DNA of 64,000 nucleotides from Rhizorhabdus phycosphaerae (GCF_011044255.1 NZ_CP049107.1:2257501-2321500); one strand, 5' to 3'; positions 9,500 through 19,110 are shown, counted from the stretch's first letter. Notes: generated by a model not told the origin, from the sequence alone. Numbers and translations are program-made.

Positions 9500-11821
9500 A
9501 TGAAAGGACTGCTCCGGGGTGCGACGCGCGCCCTGGGAACGGCGACTATCGCCTTCTTGACATCGACGAGCACCGTGGCGCTGGCGCAGACCGCGCCCGA
9601 ACCGGAACGGCAGGGCCAGGCGGCCGGCCTGGAAGACATCGTCGTCACCGCCCGCCGCGTTCGCGAATCCCTGCAGGACACGCCGGTCGCCGTTACCGCC
9701 TTTTCCTCGGCAGCCATCGAGCGCAAATTCGCGACCGACATTCGCGCGCTGGCCGGTGATGTGCCCAACGTCGTCATCACCAACGTACCAGGCTTCAACG
9801 CTGCATCGATCGGCATTCGCGGCCAGTCGACCGGCGACATCATCCTGACCTTCGAGCCGGCGGTCGGCGTCGTCGTCGACGATTTCGTCCTCGCCCACGT
9901 CCAGACCCAGCTGTTCGACCTGTTCGACATCGACCGGATCGAAGTGCTGCGCGGTCCGCAGGGAACGCTGTTCGGCAAGAACACCGTCGGCGGCGTCGTC
10001 AACGTCATCACCAAGCGCCCCGAGAAGACCTTCGGCGCCGAAATGCGCCTCGGCTATTCGAGCTTCAACACCAAGGACGTGAAGGCGGCGATCAACCTGC
10101 CTTTGGCCGACAATCTGTTCTTCCGCGTTGCCGGCTCCTTCCAGGAAAGCGACGGCTATTACCGCCTGACCAAGACCAACAATGTCGACTTCATCCCGAT
10201 GGACGTGCCCGCGCGCGGTCAGCGCTGGGGCGGCACGCGCTATTTCAGCGGCCGCGCCAAGCTGCTGTGGGAGCCGGGTCCCGACACCAACGTCCTCTTC
10301 ACCTACGAGATGCTGCGCGACCGCGGCGATTCCCCGCCCAGCGTCAACGAGTCCCCCGCCGGCTTCCTGTTCGATGTCCTTGGCTTCCCGGGCATCCAGA
10401 CCACCGGCGCGAGCCCGTTCGACACCGGCACGACGCTGTGCCGCGGCAATGCCAATGCGCCGACCTGCCCCGGCACGCTCAACGGCCACCGCATCAATGT
10501 CGATGGCGGCTATGTGCGGGTCGAGCACAATATGCAGGACATCGGCTCGCTGACCGTCGTCGGCGGCTATCGCAAGGTGAAGTCGAGCCTGCCGTCCGAC
10601 TATACCGGTGAAAGCGCCTATCTGTTCGTATCGACCCGCGACGACACCCGCGACCAGTACAGCCTCGAAGCGCGCTTCTCGTCCGACTTCTCCGACAAGC
10701 TGAAGTTCACGGTCGGGTCGATGTACTGGGGCCAGAAGCTGGACGCCAATGCGACCTCCTTCCTCGGCTTCCTGCGCTTCCTCGGCGATCCGACCGCGCT
10801 GACCGACCCCAATCTCTCGACCGCCAACTACAAGGTCGACAGCTATGCGGCGTTCGGCGAGGCGGAATATAAGGTCAGCGATCCTTTCTCGGTTTTCCTG
10901 GGCGGACGCTACACCAAGGAAAAGAAGACCTTCTCGGTCCGTCCGCAGGTGCGCCGCTCGCGGGTTCAAGCCGGATTCTGGCCCGAATATTCGGACAAGG
11001 CCAGCTTCTCCAAGCCGACCTTCCGGGCCGGCTACCGCTGGGAAATCACCGACGGGGTGAACAATTATTTCACCTACAGCCAGGGCTACAAGTCGGGCGG
11101 TTACAACGAACAGGCGATGTCGGCGACGTCGGCCCTGCCGTTCCGCGAGGAGACCGCCGACAGCTTCGAGTTCGGCCTGAAAACCGAGACCGCCGATCGC
11201 CGGCTGCGCTTCAACGTCGCCGCCTTCTACGTGAAATATGACGACCTGCAGCGCGACGCAGTGGTGCCGTTCATCGACCCGATCACGGGCCTGCCCGGAC
11301 AGGAGACCCGGACCACCAACGCCGGCAAGGCCGAGGTCTACGGCCTCGAGCTGGAAGCCAGCGCGGTGCCGGTCGACGGCCTGACGCTGGGGGCCTCGCT
11401 CGGTTACCAGAAGGCGAAATATCTGGAGTTCTTCACCGACGTCGACGGCAACGGGACGAACGACGACGCGTCGAACCTGAAGCTGCGCAACGTCCCCAAA
11501 TGGACCGCCAACGCGTCGGCCAACTATGCCTTCCCGCCGACCGACTGGGGACAGGTCAGCCTGAACGCCGACGTCAACTATCAGGCGGAATATGAATCGG
11601 TCACGCTGAACGCGCCCTTCACCCAGGGTGAGGCCCGCACTCTGGTAGGCGCCAGCATCCAGTGGGCCGATCCCACGGAACGCTATCGGGTGTCGGTCTT
11701 CACCCGCAACCTTCTGGACGAGACCTATCGGGTTTCGGCCAACTCGGTGGCCGGCCTCTTCAACTTCACCAACTATGCTCCGCCCCGTTCGTTCGGGATC
11801 GAGCTTGGCGTGAAGCTCTGA
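9500..11821 (+). CDS. TonB-dependent outer-membrane receptor
   Basis: Outer-membrane active importer of 773 residues. A signal peptide ends near VALAQ (about residue 29), then a TonB box EDIVVTARR, a plug domain with IEVLRGPQGTLFGKNTVGGV, and a 22-strand barrel ending in FGIELGVKL with an aromatic-poor but family-like terminus. The ligand is unknown; its position before a catabolic run (13.4-21.4 kb) suggests it imports that pathway's substrate, as sphingomonads commonly do for aromatic and other large molecules. An operator-like palindrome is upstream. Confidence 0.95.
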   Translation: MKGLLRGATRALGTATIAFLTSTSTVALAQTAPEPERQGQAAGLEDIVVTARRVRESLQDTPVAVTAFSSAAIERKFATDIRALAGDVPNVVITNVPGFNAASIGIRGQSTGDIILTFEPAVGVVVDDFVLAHVQTQLFDLFDIDRIEVLRGPQGTLFGKNTVGGVVNVITKRPEKTFGAEMRLGYSSFNTKDVKAAINLPLADNLFFRVAGSFQESDGYYRLTKTNNVDFIPMDVPARGQRWGGTRYFSGRAKLLWEPGPDTNVLFTYEMLRDRGDSPPSVNESPAGFLFDVLGFPGIQTTGASPFDTGTTLCRGNANAPTCPGTLNGHRINVDGGYVRVEHNMQDIGSLTVVGGYRKVKSSLPSDYTGESAYLFVSTRDDTRDQYSLEARFSSDFSDKLKFTVGSMYWGQKLDANATSFLGFLRFLGDPTALTDPNLSTANYKVDSYAAFGEAEYKVSDPFSVFLGGRYTKEKKTFSVRPQVRRSRVQAGFWPEYSDKASFSKPTFRAGYRWEITDGVNNYFTYSQGYKSGGYNEQAMSATSALPFREETADSFEFGLKTETADRRLRFNVAAFYVKYDDLQRDAVVPFIDPITGLPGQETRTTNAGKAEVYGLELEASAVPVDGLTLGASLGYQKAKYLEFFTDVDGNGTNDDASNLKLRNVPKWTANASANYAFPPTDWGQVSLNADVNYQAEYESVTLNAPFTQGEARTLVGASIQWADPTERYRVSVFTRNLLDETYRVSANSVAGLFNFTNYAPPRSFGIELGVKL

Positions 11822-11831
11822 GGCCGCCTGG

Positions 11832-11899
11832 TGGTCCGGCTCGTTCCTCCGAAGCCGTCTTCCCAAACCTCGCGGCCAAAGTGGCGGCGAGCCGGACCA
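11832..11899. terminator. Inverted repeat between convergent genes, possible bidirectional terminator
   Basis: TGGTCCGGCTCG (11832-11843) is perfectly complementary to CGAGCCGGACCA (11888-11899), 12 base pairs separated by 44 bases. It sits exactly between the receptor stop and the stop of the leftward TPR gene. No U-run follows, so a factor-dependent or structural role is as likely as an intrinsic terminator. Confidence 0.45.
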
Positions 11900-13426
11900 T
11901 CATCCCTGCACGGCGCGTCGCTGCAACCTGTGGCGATTGCCCGTGCCCTTTGGCACCAGATCGAAGGCGAAGCTGATGCGCGGCTCGTCCCCGCCGAACG
12001 GCAGGGTGCAATGCCAGAGATAGGACGGAAACAGGATCATGCGACCGGCGCGCGGCTCGCGCAGGTGCAGCGTTCCGCCACCGCCCAGCACCTCAGGCAG
12101 CGCACCAATCGCGAACCAGCCCTCTGTACCGCCGTCGGCCGGTGGCCGGAACGCCGGGTAGTAGACGCCAGACAACCAGTTGGGCGCGTGGATATGCGCC
12201 CCGACTTCGCCGCCGGGTGCCAGGATCGTTCCCCACAAGGTCAGCGACCAGTCGTCGGGTCGAGCCCGGAGCCAGGGGTGGTCGTCGCCCCGCTGAGCCT
12301 CATGCGAGTTCCCCAGCGCCTTGCGCGCCAGCTCCGCCAGCGCTGCAATCGCCGGGCTTTCATCAGCGGCCAGTTCGTCGCTTTGCCGGCCCGCACGGGT
12401 CACCAGACCCTCGGGCTCGAAGGTGAGCGACGGATGGACCTCCAGCTCGGCGAGCAGCGCCGCATCGAAAGCGGCCATGGTCTCGAAACCGTCGACCCGA
12501 TCGATATCGATCACGGTAACGAAGCGATCGAGCGCCATCAGCTCCGCCAGCGCGTCCTCCTGCCCCAGACGCTCCAGCGCGGCGCAACGCAGCGCCAGCG
12601 GCGTGGTGATGCTCGGCGATGCCACCATCAGCGCGTCGCAGACAGACAGCGCCTCGCGAGGCTCGCCGGCGCGCAGCAGCGCCATCGCCAGATTGATCCC
12701 CAGCGCATGGTTCGGTCCGCGCTCGAGCGCCTTCCGATACAGAGCGATCGCCCCTGCGAGATCGCCGCGCGCATCCAACATCGCGGCCAGCTGATTGGAC
12801 GCACGCGGATGGCCGGGCATCGCCGCCAGCAGCGCCTTTGCCAGTTGCTCGGCTTCGGCACCTTCGCCCTGCGCAACCAGCGCATCGACCAGATTGAGCG
12901 CGGCCTCGGCATAGCTCGGCCGCAACGCCAGCGCGCGGCGATAGGCTTCTACCGCCTCGCCCCGCTTTCCGACGTTCACCAGCGCGACGCCCAGATTGTT
13001 CCAGGCCTCGACATGATCGGGCTTGACCGCAACGGCCCGCCGAAGCGGCGCCAACGCTTCCTCCGGACGATCGGCAGCGATCAGGCAGGAGCCGAGATTG
13101 GCAAGCGCCACCGGCGCATCGGGACGCAGGTCGAGCGAGTGACGCAGCGTCGTGACGGCCTCATCGAGACGCCCCGCCTGCTTGAGCGCCACCGCCAGAT
13201 TCACCAGTCGCGCCGGATCGGTGGGATCGGCCTCTCGCGCAGCAGCGAAATGCGCCAGCGCGGCCTCGATATCCCCTCTTCGCTGCGCAGCAATTCCCGC
13301 CACCGTCAGCACGTCGGCATCACCGGGAGCGTCGCGCAGCAGGCGATCGACGAGGGGAGCAGCGGCCTTCGGGTCAGGCCCCTGCGCCAGCTTCGCCGCC
13401 TGCTGCAGCCATTCCATATTCACCAA
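11900..13426 (-). CDS. TPR-repeat protein with C-terminal 2OG-Fe(II) oxygenase-like domain
   Basis: Protein of 508 residues. Residues 1 to about 280 are tandem tetratricopeptide repeats (for example AWNNLGVALVNVGKRGEA). The C-terminal 200 residues resemble the putative 2OG-Fe(II) oxygenase family often fused to TPRs: GGEVGAHIHAPNWLSGVYYP, LFPSYLWHCTLPF, then RISFAFDLVP give the H...H...R pattern of a double-stranded beta-helix. Such genes often neighbour TonB receptors in sphingomonads and caulobacters; the target is not known. The start looks like TTG at 13426, with GTG 13423 or ATG 13417 as alternatives. It is divergent from the next operon by only 14 bases, so the promoters must overlap. 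Confidence 0.82.
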   Translation of the reverse strand: MVNMEWLQQAAKLAQGPDPKAAAPLVDRLLRDAPGDADVLTVAGIAAQRRGDIEAALAHFAAAREADPTDPARLVNLAVALKQAGRLDEAVTTLRHSLDLRPDAPVALANLGSCLIAADRPEEALAPLRRAVAVKPDHVEAWNNLGVALVNVGKRGEAVEAYRRALALRPSYAEAALNLVDALVAQGEGAEAEQLAKALLAAMPGHPRASNQLAAMLDARGDLAGAIALYRKALERGPNHALGINLAMALLRAGEPREALSVCDALMVASPSITTPLALRCAALERLGQEDALAELMALDRFVTVIDIDRVDGFETMAAFDAALLAELEVHPSLTFEPEGLVTRAGRQSDELAADESPAIAALAELARKALGNSHEAQRGDDHPWLRARPDDWSLTLWGTILAPGGEVGAHIHAPNWLSGVYYPAFRPPADGGTEGWFAIGALPEVLGGGGTLHLREPRAGRMILFPSYLWHCTLPFGGDEPRISFAFDLVPKGTGNRHRLQRRAVQG

Positions 13427-13440
13427 GGGAGACTCTCCGA

Positions 13441-13758
13441 ATGATCGGTGTCGTCATGATCGTCAGGACCAAGGCCGGACGGGCCGAGGAGTTCGCACGT
13501 CTCGTCGCCAAGCTCCAGAGGGATGTGCGCGCGAACGAACCCGAGGCGCTGATCTGGCAGGTGATGCGCGCGCAGGACGACGCCAACCTCTTCTACTTCA
13601 CCGAGCTGTTCGCGACTGCCGAAGCGCAGGCCGCCCATGCCGACATGCCTTACCATGTCGCGATGTCGGCGGCCGGCTGGGACTGCGTCGACGGCCAGCC
13701 CGAAATCCGCCTGTGCACCCCGATTACCGAAAAAGACATCGAAGGAGAGACTATATGA
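13441..13758 (+). CDS. Antibiotic biosynthesis monooxygenase (ABM)-type small protein
   Basis: Dimeric alpha/beta-barrel type protein of 105 residues: MIGVVMIVRTKAGRAEEF, then ALIWQVMRAQDDANLFYFTELF and the helix AQAAHADMPYHVAM are the typical ABM/YgiN layout. Members act as cofactor-free monooxygenases or heme/quinol oxygenases, or as unclassified catabolic accessory proteins. It is the first gene of a long rightward run and its stop overlaps the next ATG (ATGA at 13755-13758). Confidence 0.8.
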   Translation: MIGVVMIVRTKAGRAEEFARLVAKLQRDVRANEPEALIWQVMRAQDDANLFYFTELFATAEAQAAHADMPYHVAMSAAGWDCVDGQPEIRLCTPITEKDIEGETI

Positions 13759-14546
13759 TCGGATCGCTCGAAGGACGCGTCGCCCTCGTCACCGGCTGCA
13801 CCGGCGGCATCGGCAGCGTGATTTCCTCCGCGCTCGCCGAAGCCGGCGCTACCGTCGTCGGCGCCGACATGGTCGATGACGGCAGCGCCTTCACCAAGGC
13901 GGTGCCCAATGGTCGCTATCTGAAGCTCGACGTCACCGACGAGGGCGACTGGCAGAAGGTCGTGTCGGATGTCGAGACGACCGACGGGCGTCTCGACATC
14001 CTCGTCCATGTCGCGGGCATCGCGGTGGTCGAGCGCCTCGCCAACACCACGCTGGAACAGTGGCGCAAGCAGATGGCGGTCAATGTCGACGGCCCCTTCC
14101 TCGGCACCAAGGTCGCCGCCGACCTGATGGCACGCACGGGCGCGCAAACACCGCATGGCAGTTCGATCATCATCATCTCGTCGGTCGCCGGCCTGATCGG
14201 CTCGGCACTCCACACCGGCTATTGCGCGTCCAAGGGCGCGGTGCGGCTGTTCTCCAAGGCCTGCGCGATGGAATTCTCCGCGCTCGGGCAGAAGATCCGG
14301 ATCAACACCGTCCACCCCTCGGGCGTGAAGACCGGCATGGTCGACCACATCATGCAGCGCTTCGTCGACGAGGGATTCTTCCCGTCGGTGCAGGCCGCAC
14401 TCGACGGCATGGCGCCGGCCCATCCGATCGGCCGCATGGCCGACCCGATCGACATCGCGAAAGCGGTGCGCTTTCTGGCATCGGACGAGGCCGGCTACAT
14501 GCAGGGATCCGAACTGGTCGTCGACGGCGGATATACCGCGCAATGA
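13755..14546 (+). CDS. Short-chain dehydrogenase/reductase (SDR)
   Basis: Classical NAD(P)-dependent SDR of 263 residues. The nucleotide motif TGCTGGIG is near the N-terminus, HVAG replaces the more common NNAG, the catalytic Ser lies in IIIISSVAG and the YxxxK pair is YCASK. GSELVVDGGYTAQ closes the protein. Translationally coupled to both neighbours through ATGA overlaps. Substrate unknown; probably oxidises an alcohol intermediate of the pathway in this operon. Confidence 0.9.
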   Translation: MIGSLEGRVALVTGCTGGIGSVISSALAEAGATVVGADMVDDGSAFTKAVPNGRYLKLDVTDEGDWQKVVSDVETTDGRLDILVHVAGIAVVERLANTTLEQWRKQMAVNVDGPFLGTKVAADLMARTGAQTPHGSSIIIISSVAGLIGSALHTGYCASKGAVRLFSKACAMEFSALGQKIRINTVHPSGVKTGMVDHIMQRFVDEGFFPSVQAALDGMAPAHPIGRMADPIDIAKAVRFLASDEAGYMQGSELVVDGGYTAQ

Positions 14547-15304
14547 GCCGCTTCGCCGGCAAGGTGGCACTGGTCACGGGGGGCACCTCAGGCATCGGCG
14601 AGGCGGTCAGCGCACAGCTGACGCGCGAGGGCGCCAAGGTGCTGGTGCTGTCCAACGTGCCGCAGGCGGAGATCGACGCGGCGGCGCGCAGCGGCCTGAT
14701 CGCAGCGGGCCGGCATGTCGACATCGCCGATGCAAGCGCCGTCGCCCGCGCGGTCGAGGAACTGACCGCCGAGGCGGGCAGCGTCGACATCCTGGTCAAC
14801 AACGCCGCGATCTGGGCGCCCAATCCGGTCCCCGAAAGCCCGCTGTCGCTGTTCGACCGGCATATCGACGTCAACCTGAAGGGCAGCTTCTACGTCACCC
14901 ATGCGGTGCTGCCTGCGATGCTGGCCAAGCGCGCCGGGTCGGTGATCTTCGTCGGCTCGGTCTCGGGCATCGCCGGACGCGCGGGCGACAGCGCCTATTC
15001 GGCGTCGAAGGCCGGCGTCGCGATGCTCGCCCGCACGCTGGCGGCCGAACTGGGATCGCAGGGCATCCGCATCAACTGCGTCTGCCCGGGGTCGGTGGCG
15101 ACCCCGCTGACCGCCGGCCTGCGCACCCCCGAAGGCGAAAAGGCCATCGCCGCGCTGATGGAGGACCACCCCTCCCCGCGCGGCGTCTTCTTCATGGACC
15201 CCGCCCAGATGGCGGAGGTCATCTGCTTCCTCGCCGATCCGCGATCGAGCGCCATCCACGGCGCGGTGATCATCGCCGACGAGGGCCTGACCGCAACGAT
15301 GTAA
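14543..15304 (+). CDS. Short-chain dehydrogenase/reductase (SDR)
   Basis: Second SDR of the operon, 253 residues, with TGGTSGIG, NNAAIW, the catalytic Ser in FVGSVSG and YSASK. It is clearly divergent from its upstream neighbour, so the pair is not a recent duplication and may act on successive intermediates. Starts inside the previous stop (ATGA). Confidence 0.9.
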   Translation: MSRFAGKVALVTGGTSGIGEAVSAQLTREGAKVLVLSNVPQAEIDAAARSGLIAAGRHVDIADASAVARAVEELTAEAGSVDILVNNAAIWAPNPVPESPLSLFDRHIDVNLKGSFYVTHAVLPAMLAKRAGSVIFVGSVSGIAGRAGDSAYSASKAGVAMLARTLAAELGSQGIRINCVCPGSVATPLTAGLRTPEGEKAIAALMEDHPSPRGVFFMDPAQMAEVICFLADPRSSAIHGAVIIADEGLTATM

Positions 15305-15321
15305 CCGAAGGGACGAGGACA

Positions 15322-15789
15322 ATGACCATCGAACATGATCCGGGAAAGCTCGGCGACCTGATCGTCAACATCGCCGATGCCAAGCCGCACCAGCTCGGCT
15401 CCGGCACCACCATCCGCCTGCTCCGCTACAGCGAGGAGACCGGCGACTGGGTGCTGTGGGTGCAGATGGAGCCGGGCGCCACCTTCGCCCCGCACTGGCA
15501 TCTCGGGCATGGCCAATATTTCGTGACCAAGGGCGAGCTGATCTACGACGTCGGCTCCGCGCCCGCCGGCACCTATGGCTATGAGCCGATCGGGTCGCGC
15601 CACGCCGAAGCGCATTGCGTCGAGCCGACCGAATATCTGTTCCTCGGCCATGGCGCGGTCGCCTATACCGACGACGCGGGCGAGGTCCGGTTCATCATGA
15701 ACCACGAATTCCTCCGCGACCTGCACCAGGGCAAGGACCAGCCGGACATTTCCGGCGACGCCGTTCCGGCACAGCACGAGGCCGCCTGA
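15322..15789 (+). CDS. Cupin-domain protein, possible dioxygenase
   Basis: Single-domain cupin of 155 residues. The first cupin motif is visible as HWHLGHGQYFVTKGEL (two His and a Glu-like ligand set) and the second as HAEAHCVEPTEYLFL. It resembles the small cupins annotated as 2,4'-dihydroxyacetophenone or acetylacetone-type dioxygenases, which cleave C-C bonds with a single Fe(II). Operon context fits a ring- or diketone-cleaving step, but this is inference. It starts 17 bases after the SDR, with AGGGACGAGG as ribosome site. Confidence 0.75.
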   Translation: MTIEHDPGKLGDLIVNIADAKPHQLGSGTTIRLLRYSEETGDWVLWVQMEPGATFAPHWHLGHGQYFVTKGELIYDVGSAPAGTYGYEPIGSRHAEAHCVEPTEYLFLGHGAVAYTDDAGEVRFIMNHEFLRDLHQGKDQPDISGDAVPAQHEAA

Positions 15790-15790
15790 C

Positions 15791-17086
15791 ATGGCCAATC
15801 CCCGCGCAGAGCGGCTTCGGTCGATGCTGGCGGCCGAGGGGCTGGATGCGGTCGTGCTGACCCATCCGCACGACGTGCGCTACGCCACCGGCTATCACTC
15901 GATCCTCGAACGCTGGACGCAGATGGAGCCCTTTGCCGGCGCCATCGTCTTCGCCGATCCGGCCAGGCCGGTCACCCTCGTCATCCCCGAGGCCAATGTC
16001 GGCATCGTCGCGGTGCTCAACCGCGCCCGTGCGGACGCCTGCACCTTTGACGAGATCCGCACCTTCGACATGCTGAACTTCTGCGAGGTCAGCCGCTATG
16101 TCGATCCCGACCGCAAGGGCAGCCGCCTCGCCGAGGATGCGATGTCGGTCGCAGGCGCGATCCGGGGCGAGTGCCAGCCCGACATCGCGGCGGCGATCAC
16201 CCGCGCGCTGGACCATCACGGCATGGCGGGCAAGCGCATCGGCTTCGACGAGCACCGCGTGTCCGCCGCCGTCGCACGGCAGGTGCCGCACACGCATGTC
16301 GACGCACTCGACTTCATGATGCGCGTGCGCGTGGTGAAGACGCAGGAGGAACTGGCCCGCTATCGCAAAGTCGGCACGATGGCCGACCGGGTGATCGCGC
16401 ACGCCGGGTCGCTGCTGCACGAAGGCGCCGACTGGAACGACGTCCAGGCCGGCATCTGCGACTTCATGGTGCGCAACGGCGTGATCCCGGTCGACGAGGG
16501 CGCGATGCTGTTCGGCGGCGCCTATGACCAGGACGAGTTCATCCCCGACCTGTTCCGCACCTCGGGCGGCCGCTCCCTGCGGCGTGGCGACATCGTCATT
16601 CTAGAGACGCAGGGCGTGCTCGACGGCTTCTGGATCGACATCAACCGGACGGCGGTGATCGGGAAGCCCTCGGACGAGTATCAGCGGCTGCACGACATAT
16701 TGCGCGATGCCTTCCTGATGATGGCCGACCGGCTGCGTCCGGGCGTCTCGACCAACAGCCTGCCGGCTATCGGCTATGAGCATCTCAAGGCCAAGGGCGT
16801 CGCCGCGCCCGAGAAACTGCTCGTCGTCGCGCATGGCATCGGCCTGATGCCGCTCGAAATCCCGCTCGCCTATCCGGCGGCCGGCCTCGCCGGCGTCAAG
16901 CAGGGCTTCGTCATGGAGGAGGACATGCTGATCAGCCTCGACAGCCTGTTCTTCGGCGCGAAGCTCGGCCCCTGCCACATGGAGAATGTCTACGCGATCA
17001 CCGCCTCCGGGGCGGAGCCGATGTACGCGGCCCCGCTCGAACTGATCGTCGCCGACGCGCCCGCGCGCGTCGCCGAACCCGCCTGA
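15791..17086 (+). CDS. M24-family (creatinase/aminopeptidase P fold) hydrolase with altered metal ligands
   Basis: Pita-bread fold protein of 431 residues with a creatinase-like N-terminal domain (1-170) and an M24 domain (about 185-415). Standard metallopeptidases bind two metals by D, D, H, E, E. Here the corresponding positions read E272, D283, H348, D384 and E399 (LETQG, WIDINRT, AHGIGL, ISLDSL, CHMEN), so the first Asp and first Glu are exchanged for Glu and Asp. That suggests a divergent reaction, as in creatinase or DddP, rather than ordinary X-Pro peptidase. Embedded between a cupin and E1 subunits in a catabolic operon. Confidence 0.85.
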   Translation: MANPRAERLRSMLAAEGLDAVVLTHPHDVRYATGYHSILERWTQMEPFAGAIVFADPARPVTLVIPEANVGIVAVLNRARADACTFDEIRTFDMLNFCEVSRYVDPDRKGSRLAEDAMSVAGAIRGECQPDIAAAITRALDHHGMAGKRIGFDEHRVSAAVARQVPHTHVDALDFMMRVRVVKTQEELARYRKVGTMADRVIAHAGSLLHEGADWNDVQAGICDFMVRNGVIPVDEGAMLFGGAYDQDEFIPDLFRTSGGRSLRRGDIVILETQGVLDGFWIDINRTAVIGKPSDEYQRLHDILRDAFLMMADRLRPGVSTNSLPAIGYEHLKAKGVAAPEKLLVVAHGIGLMPLEIPLAYPAAGLAGVKQGFVMEEDMLISLDSLFFGAKLGPCHMENVYAITASGAEPMYAAPLELIVADAPARVAEPA

Positions 17087-17096
17087 AAGGAACGTC

Positions 17097-18092
17097 ATGA
17101 CCGACGGACAGAATGACCGCAGCCTCGAGAAATATCGCCGGATGCAGCGCATCCGCCAGTTCGAGGATCTTGCCGAGGCGATCCACGCGCAGGGCGAGAT
17201 CCCCGGTGCACTTCACACCTATGCCGGGCAGGAAGCCTCCGGCGTCGGCGCCTGCATGGCGCTGAACACCGAAGACTATATGGTCGGCACTCATCGCAGC
17301 CACGGCCACCCGATCGCCAAGGGCGCCAAGCTGCGGCCGCTGATGGCCGAACTGCTCGGCAAGGCGACCGGCATCTGCAAGGGCAAGGGCGGGTCGATGC
17401 ACCTGTCGGACTTCTCGGTCGGGAGCCTCGGCGAGACCAGCATCGTCGGCTCGGGCGTGCCCGTCGCCGCGGGCGCGGCGCTCGGCTCGAAGATGCAGGG
17501 CAATGGCCGCGTCGCGCTGTGCTTCTTCGGCGACGGTGCCACCAACGAAGGCGCCTTCCACGAGGGGCTGAACATCGCCGCGATCTGGAAGCTGCCCGCG
17601 ATCTTCGTCTGCGAGAATAACGGCTATGCCGTGTCGACCCCGGCGAGCGTCGCGGTGCCGGTCAAGGACATCGCCGAGCGCGCCAAGGCCTATGGCATGC
17701 CCTCGATCATCGTCGACGGACAGGATGTCGATGCGGTCGAGGCCGCCGTCGCCGAGGCCGTCGAACGCGCCCGGACGGGCGGCGGGCCGACCTTCGTCGA
17801 GACCAAGACCTATCGCTATGCCGACCATGCGGTGAACATGGGCCGCATCCTGCTCGATCGCGGCGCCGAGGTCGACGAATGGCGCGAGCGCGATCCGCTC
17901 AAGCTCTACCGCGCCAAGCTGATCGCCGCCGGCACCGCCGCCGACCTGCTCGACCGGATCGAGAAGGAGGTCGCCGACGAGGTCGCCGACGCGCTGCAGT
18001 TCGCGCGCGACAGCGCCTATCCCACGCAGGAGGAAGCCTTTGACGACGTCTTCGTCGATCGCCTCCCCATCCCCGATTTCATCAAGGCCTGA
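17097..18092 (+). CDS. 2-oxo acid (acetoin/pyruvate-type) dehydrogenase E1 alpha subunit
   Basis: Thiamine-diphosphate enzyme subunit of 331 residues. YRRMQRIRQFED opens the protein; HRSHGHPIAKG, GKGGSMH and the cofactor motif GDGATNEGAFHE...ENNGYAVST are clear. It decarboxylates a 2-oxo acid or cleaves acetoin together with the E1 beta subunit encoded next. AAAGGA precedes the ATG at the right distance. The length and the GSMH motif favour the acetoin/branched two-subunit E1 class. Confidence 0.93.
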   Translation: MTDGQNDRSLEKYRRMQRIRQFEDLAEAIHAQGEIPGALHTYAGQEASGVGACMALNTEDYMVGTHRSHGHPIAKGAKLRPLMAELLGKATGICKGKGGSMHLSDFSVGSLGETSIVGSGVPVAAGAALGSKMQGNGRVALCFFGDGATNEGAFHEGLNIAAIWKLPAIFVCENNGYAVSTPASVAVPVKDIAERAKAYGMPSIIVDGQDVDAVEAAVAEAVERARTGGGPTFVETKTYRYADHAVNMGRILLDRGAEVDEWRERDPLKLYRAKLIAAGTAADLLDRIEKEVADEVADALQFARDSAYPTQEEAFDDVFVDRLPIPDFIKA

Positions 18093-18105
18093 GGAGAGGA
18101 TCATC

Positions 18106-19098
18106 ATGGCAAAAGTGACGTTCCTGGAGGCCATCCGCCAGGCCCAGATGGAAGAGATGACCCGCGACGAGCGCGTCTTCATCATGGGCGAGGACATCAT
18201 CTGCAACGTGTTCGGCACGACCACCGGCTTCGTCGACGCCTTCGGCACCGAGCGAGTCCGCGACACCCCGATTTCGGAGAACGGCTTCATCGGCGCCGCC
18301 GCCGGCGCGTCGATGGTGGGGATGCGGCCGATCGTCGACGCGACGATCTCGTCCTTCCTCTATCCTGCGATGGACCAGATCATGAGCATCATCGCCAAGT
18401 CGCGCTACATCTATGGCGGACAGGCCCGGCTCCCGCTCGTGATCCGCAGCTGCCTCTTCTACGGCAACTCCAATGCTGCGCAGCATTCGGACCGCAACTA
18501 TTCGATGTTCATGAACGTGCCGGGGCTGAAGATCATGGTCCCGTCGACCGCCTATGACATGAAGGGGATGCTCAAGGCGGCGGTGCGCGACGACGATCCC
18601 GTGCTGTGCTTCGAGGATTCGACCTGCTGGACGTCGAAGTCCGACATGCCCGACGATCCCGACTTCCTGATCCCGCTGGGCAAGGGCGACATCAAGCGCG
18701 AAGGCACCGACCTGTCGATCATCGCGATCGGCGGCGGCGTCCCGCTCGCGCTCAAGGCCGCCGCGACGCTGGCGAAGGAAGGCATCTCGGCCGAGGTCGT
18801 CGACCCGCGCAGCCTGGTCCCGCTCGACAAGGAGATCATCCTGCGCTCGGTCCGCAAGACCGGCCGCGCGATCACGGTCGACCCCGCGCACCAGAGCTGC
18901 AGCGCGGGCAGCGAGATCGCAGCCCTGATCGCCGAACATGCGTTCGACTCCCTGCGCGGGCCGGTGCTGCGCATCGCGACGGCGGAGACGCATGTCCCCT
19001 TCTCGCCCCCAATCGAGAAGGCGCTCTACCCGAGTGCCGAGCGCATCATCGCCGCCGCGCGTCGCCTGGTCGGCGCGCGCGAAGCCGTCGACGCCTGA
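18106..19098 (+). CDS. 2-oxo acid (acetoin/pyruvate-type) dehydrogenase E1 beta subunit
   Basis: Transketolase-like subunit of 330 residues: MAKVTFLEAIRQAQMEEM, FIMGEDI, RVRDTPISENGFIGAA, the pyrimidine-domain signature, and a C-terminal transketolase domain with EVVDPRSLVPLDKE. The ATG at 18106 follows GAGGAGAGGA; the open frame also extends slightly upstream but overlaps E1 alpha. Forms the heterotetramer with the preceding gene. Confidence 0.93.
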   Translation: MAKVTFLEAIRQAQMEEMTRDERVFIMGEDIICNVFGTTTGFVDAFGTERVRDTPISENGFIGAAAGASMVGMRPIVDATISSFLYPAMDQIMSIIAKSRYIYGGQARLPLVIRSCLFYGNSNAAQHSDRNYSMFMNVPGLKIMVPSTAYDMKGMLKAAVRDDDPVLCFEDSTCWTSKSDMPDDPDFLIPLGKGDIKREGTDLSIIAIGGGVPLALKAAATLAKEGISAEVVDPRSLVPLDKEIILRSVRKTGRAITVDPAHQSCSAGSEIAALIAEHAFDSLRGPVLRIATAETHVPFSPPIEKALYPSAERIIAAARRLVGAREAVDA

Positions 19099-19110
19099 GG
19101 AGAGCACAGC

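Noticed and set aside
9413-11866. Leftward 817-codon frame opposite the TonB receptor
   Set aside because: Length comes from the codon bias of the receptor; the forward product has signal peptide, TonB box, plug and barrel.
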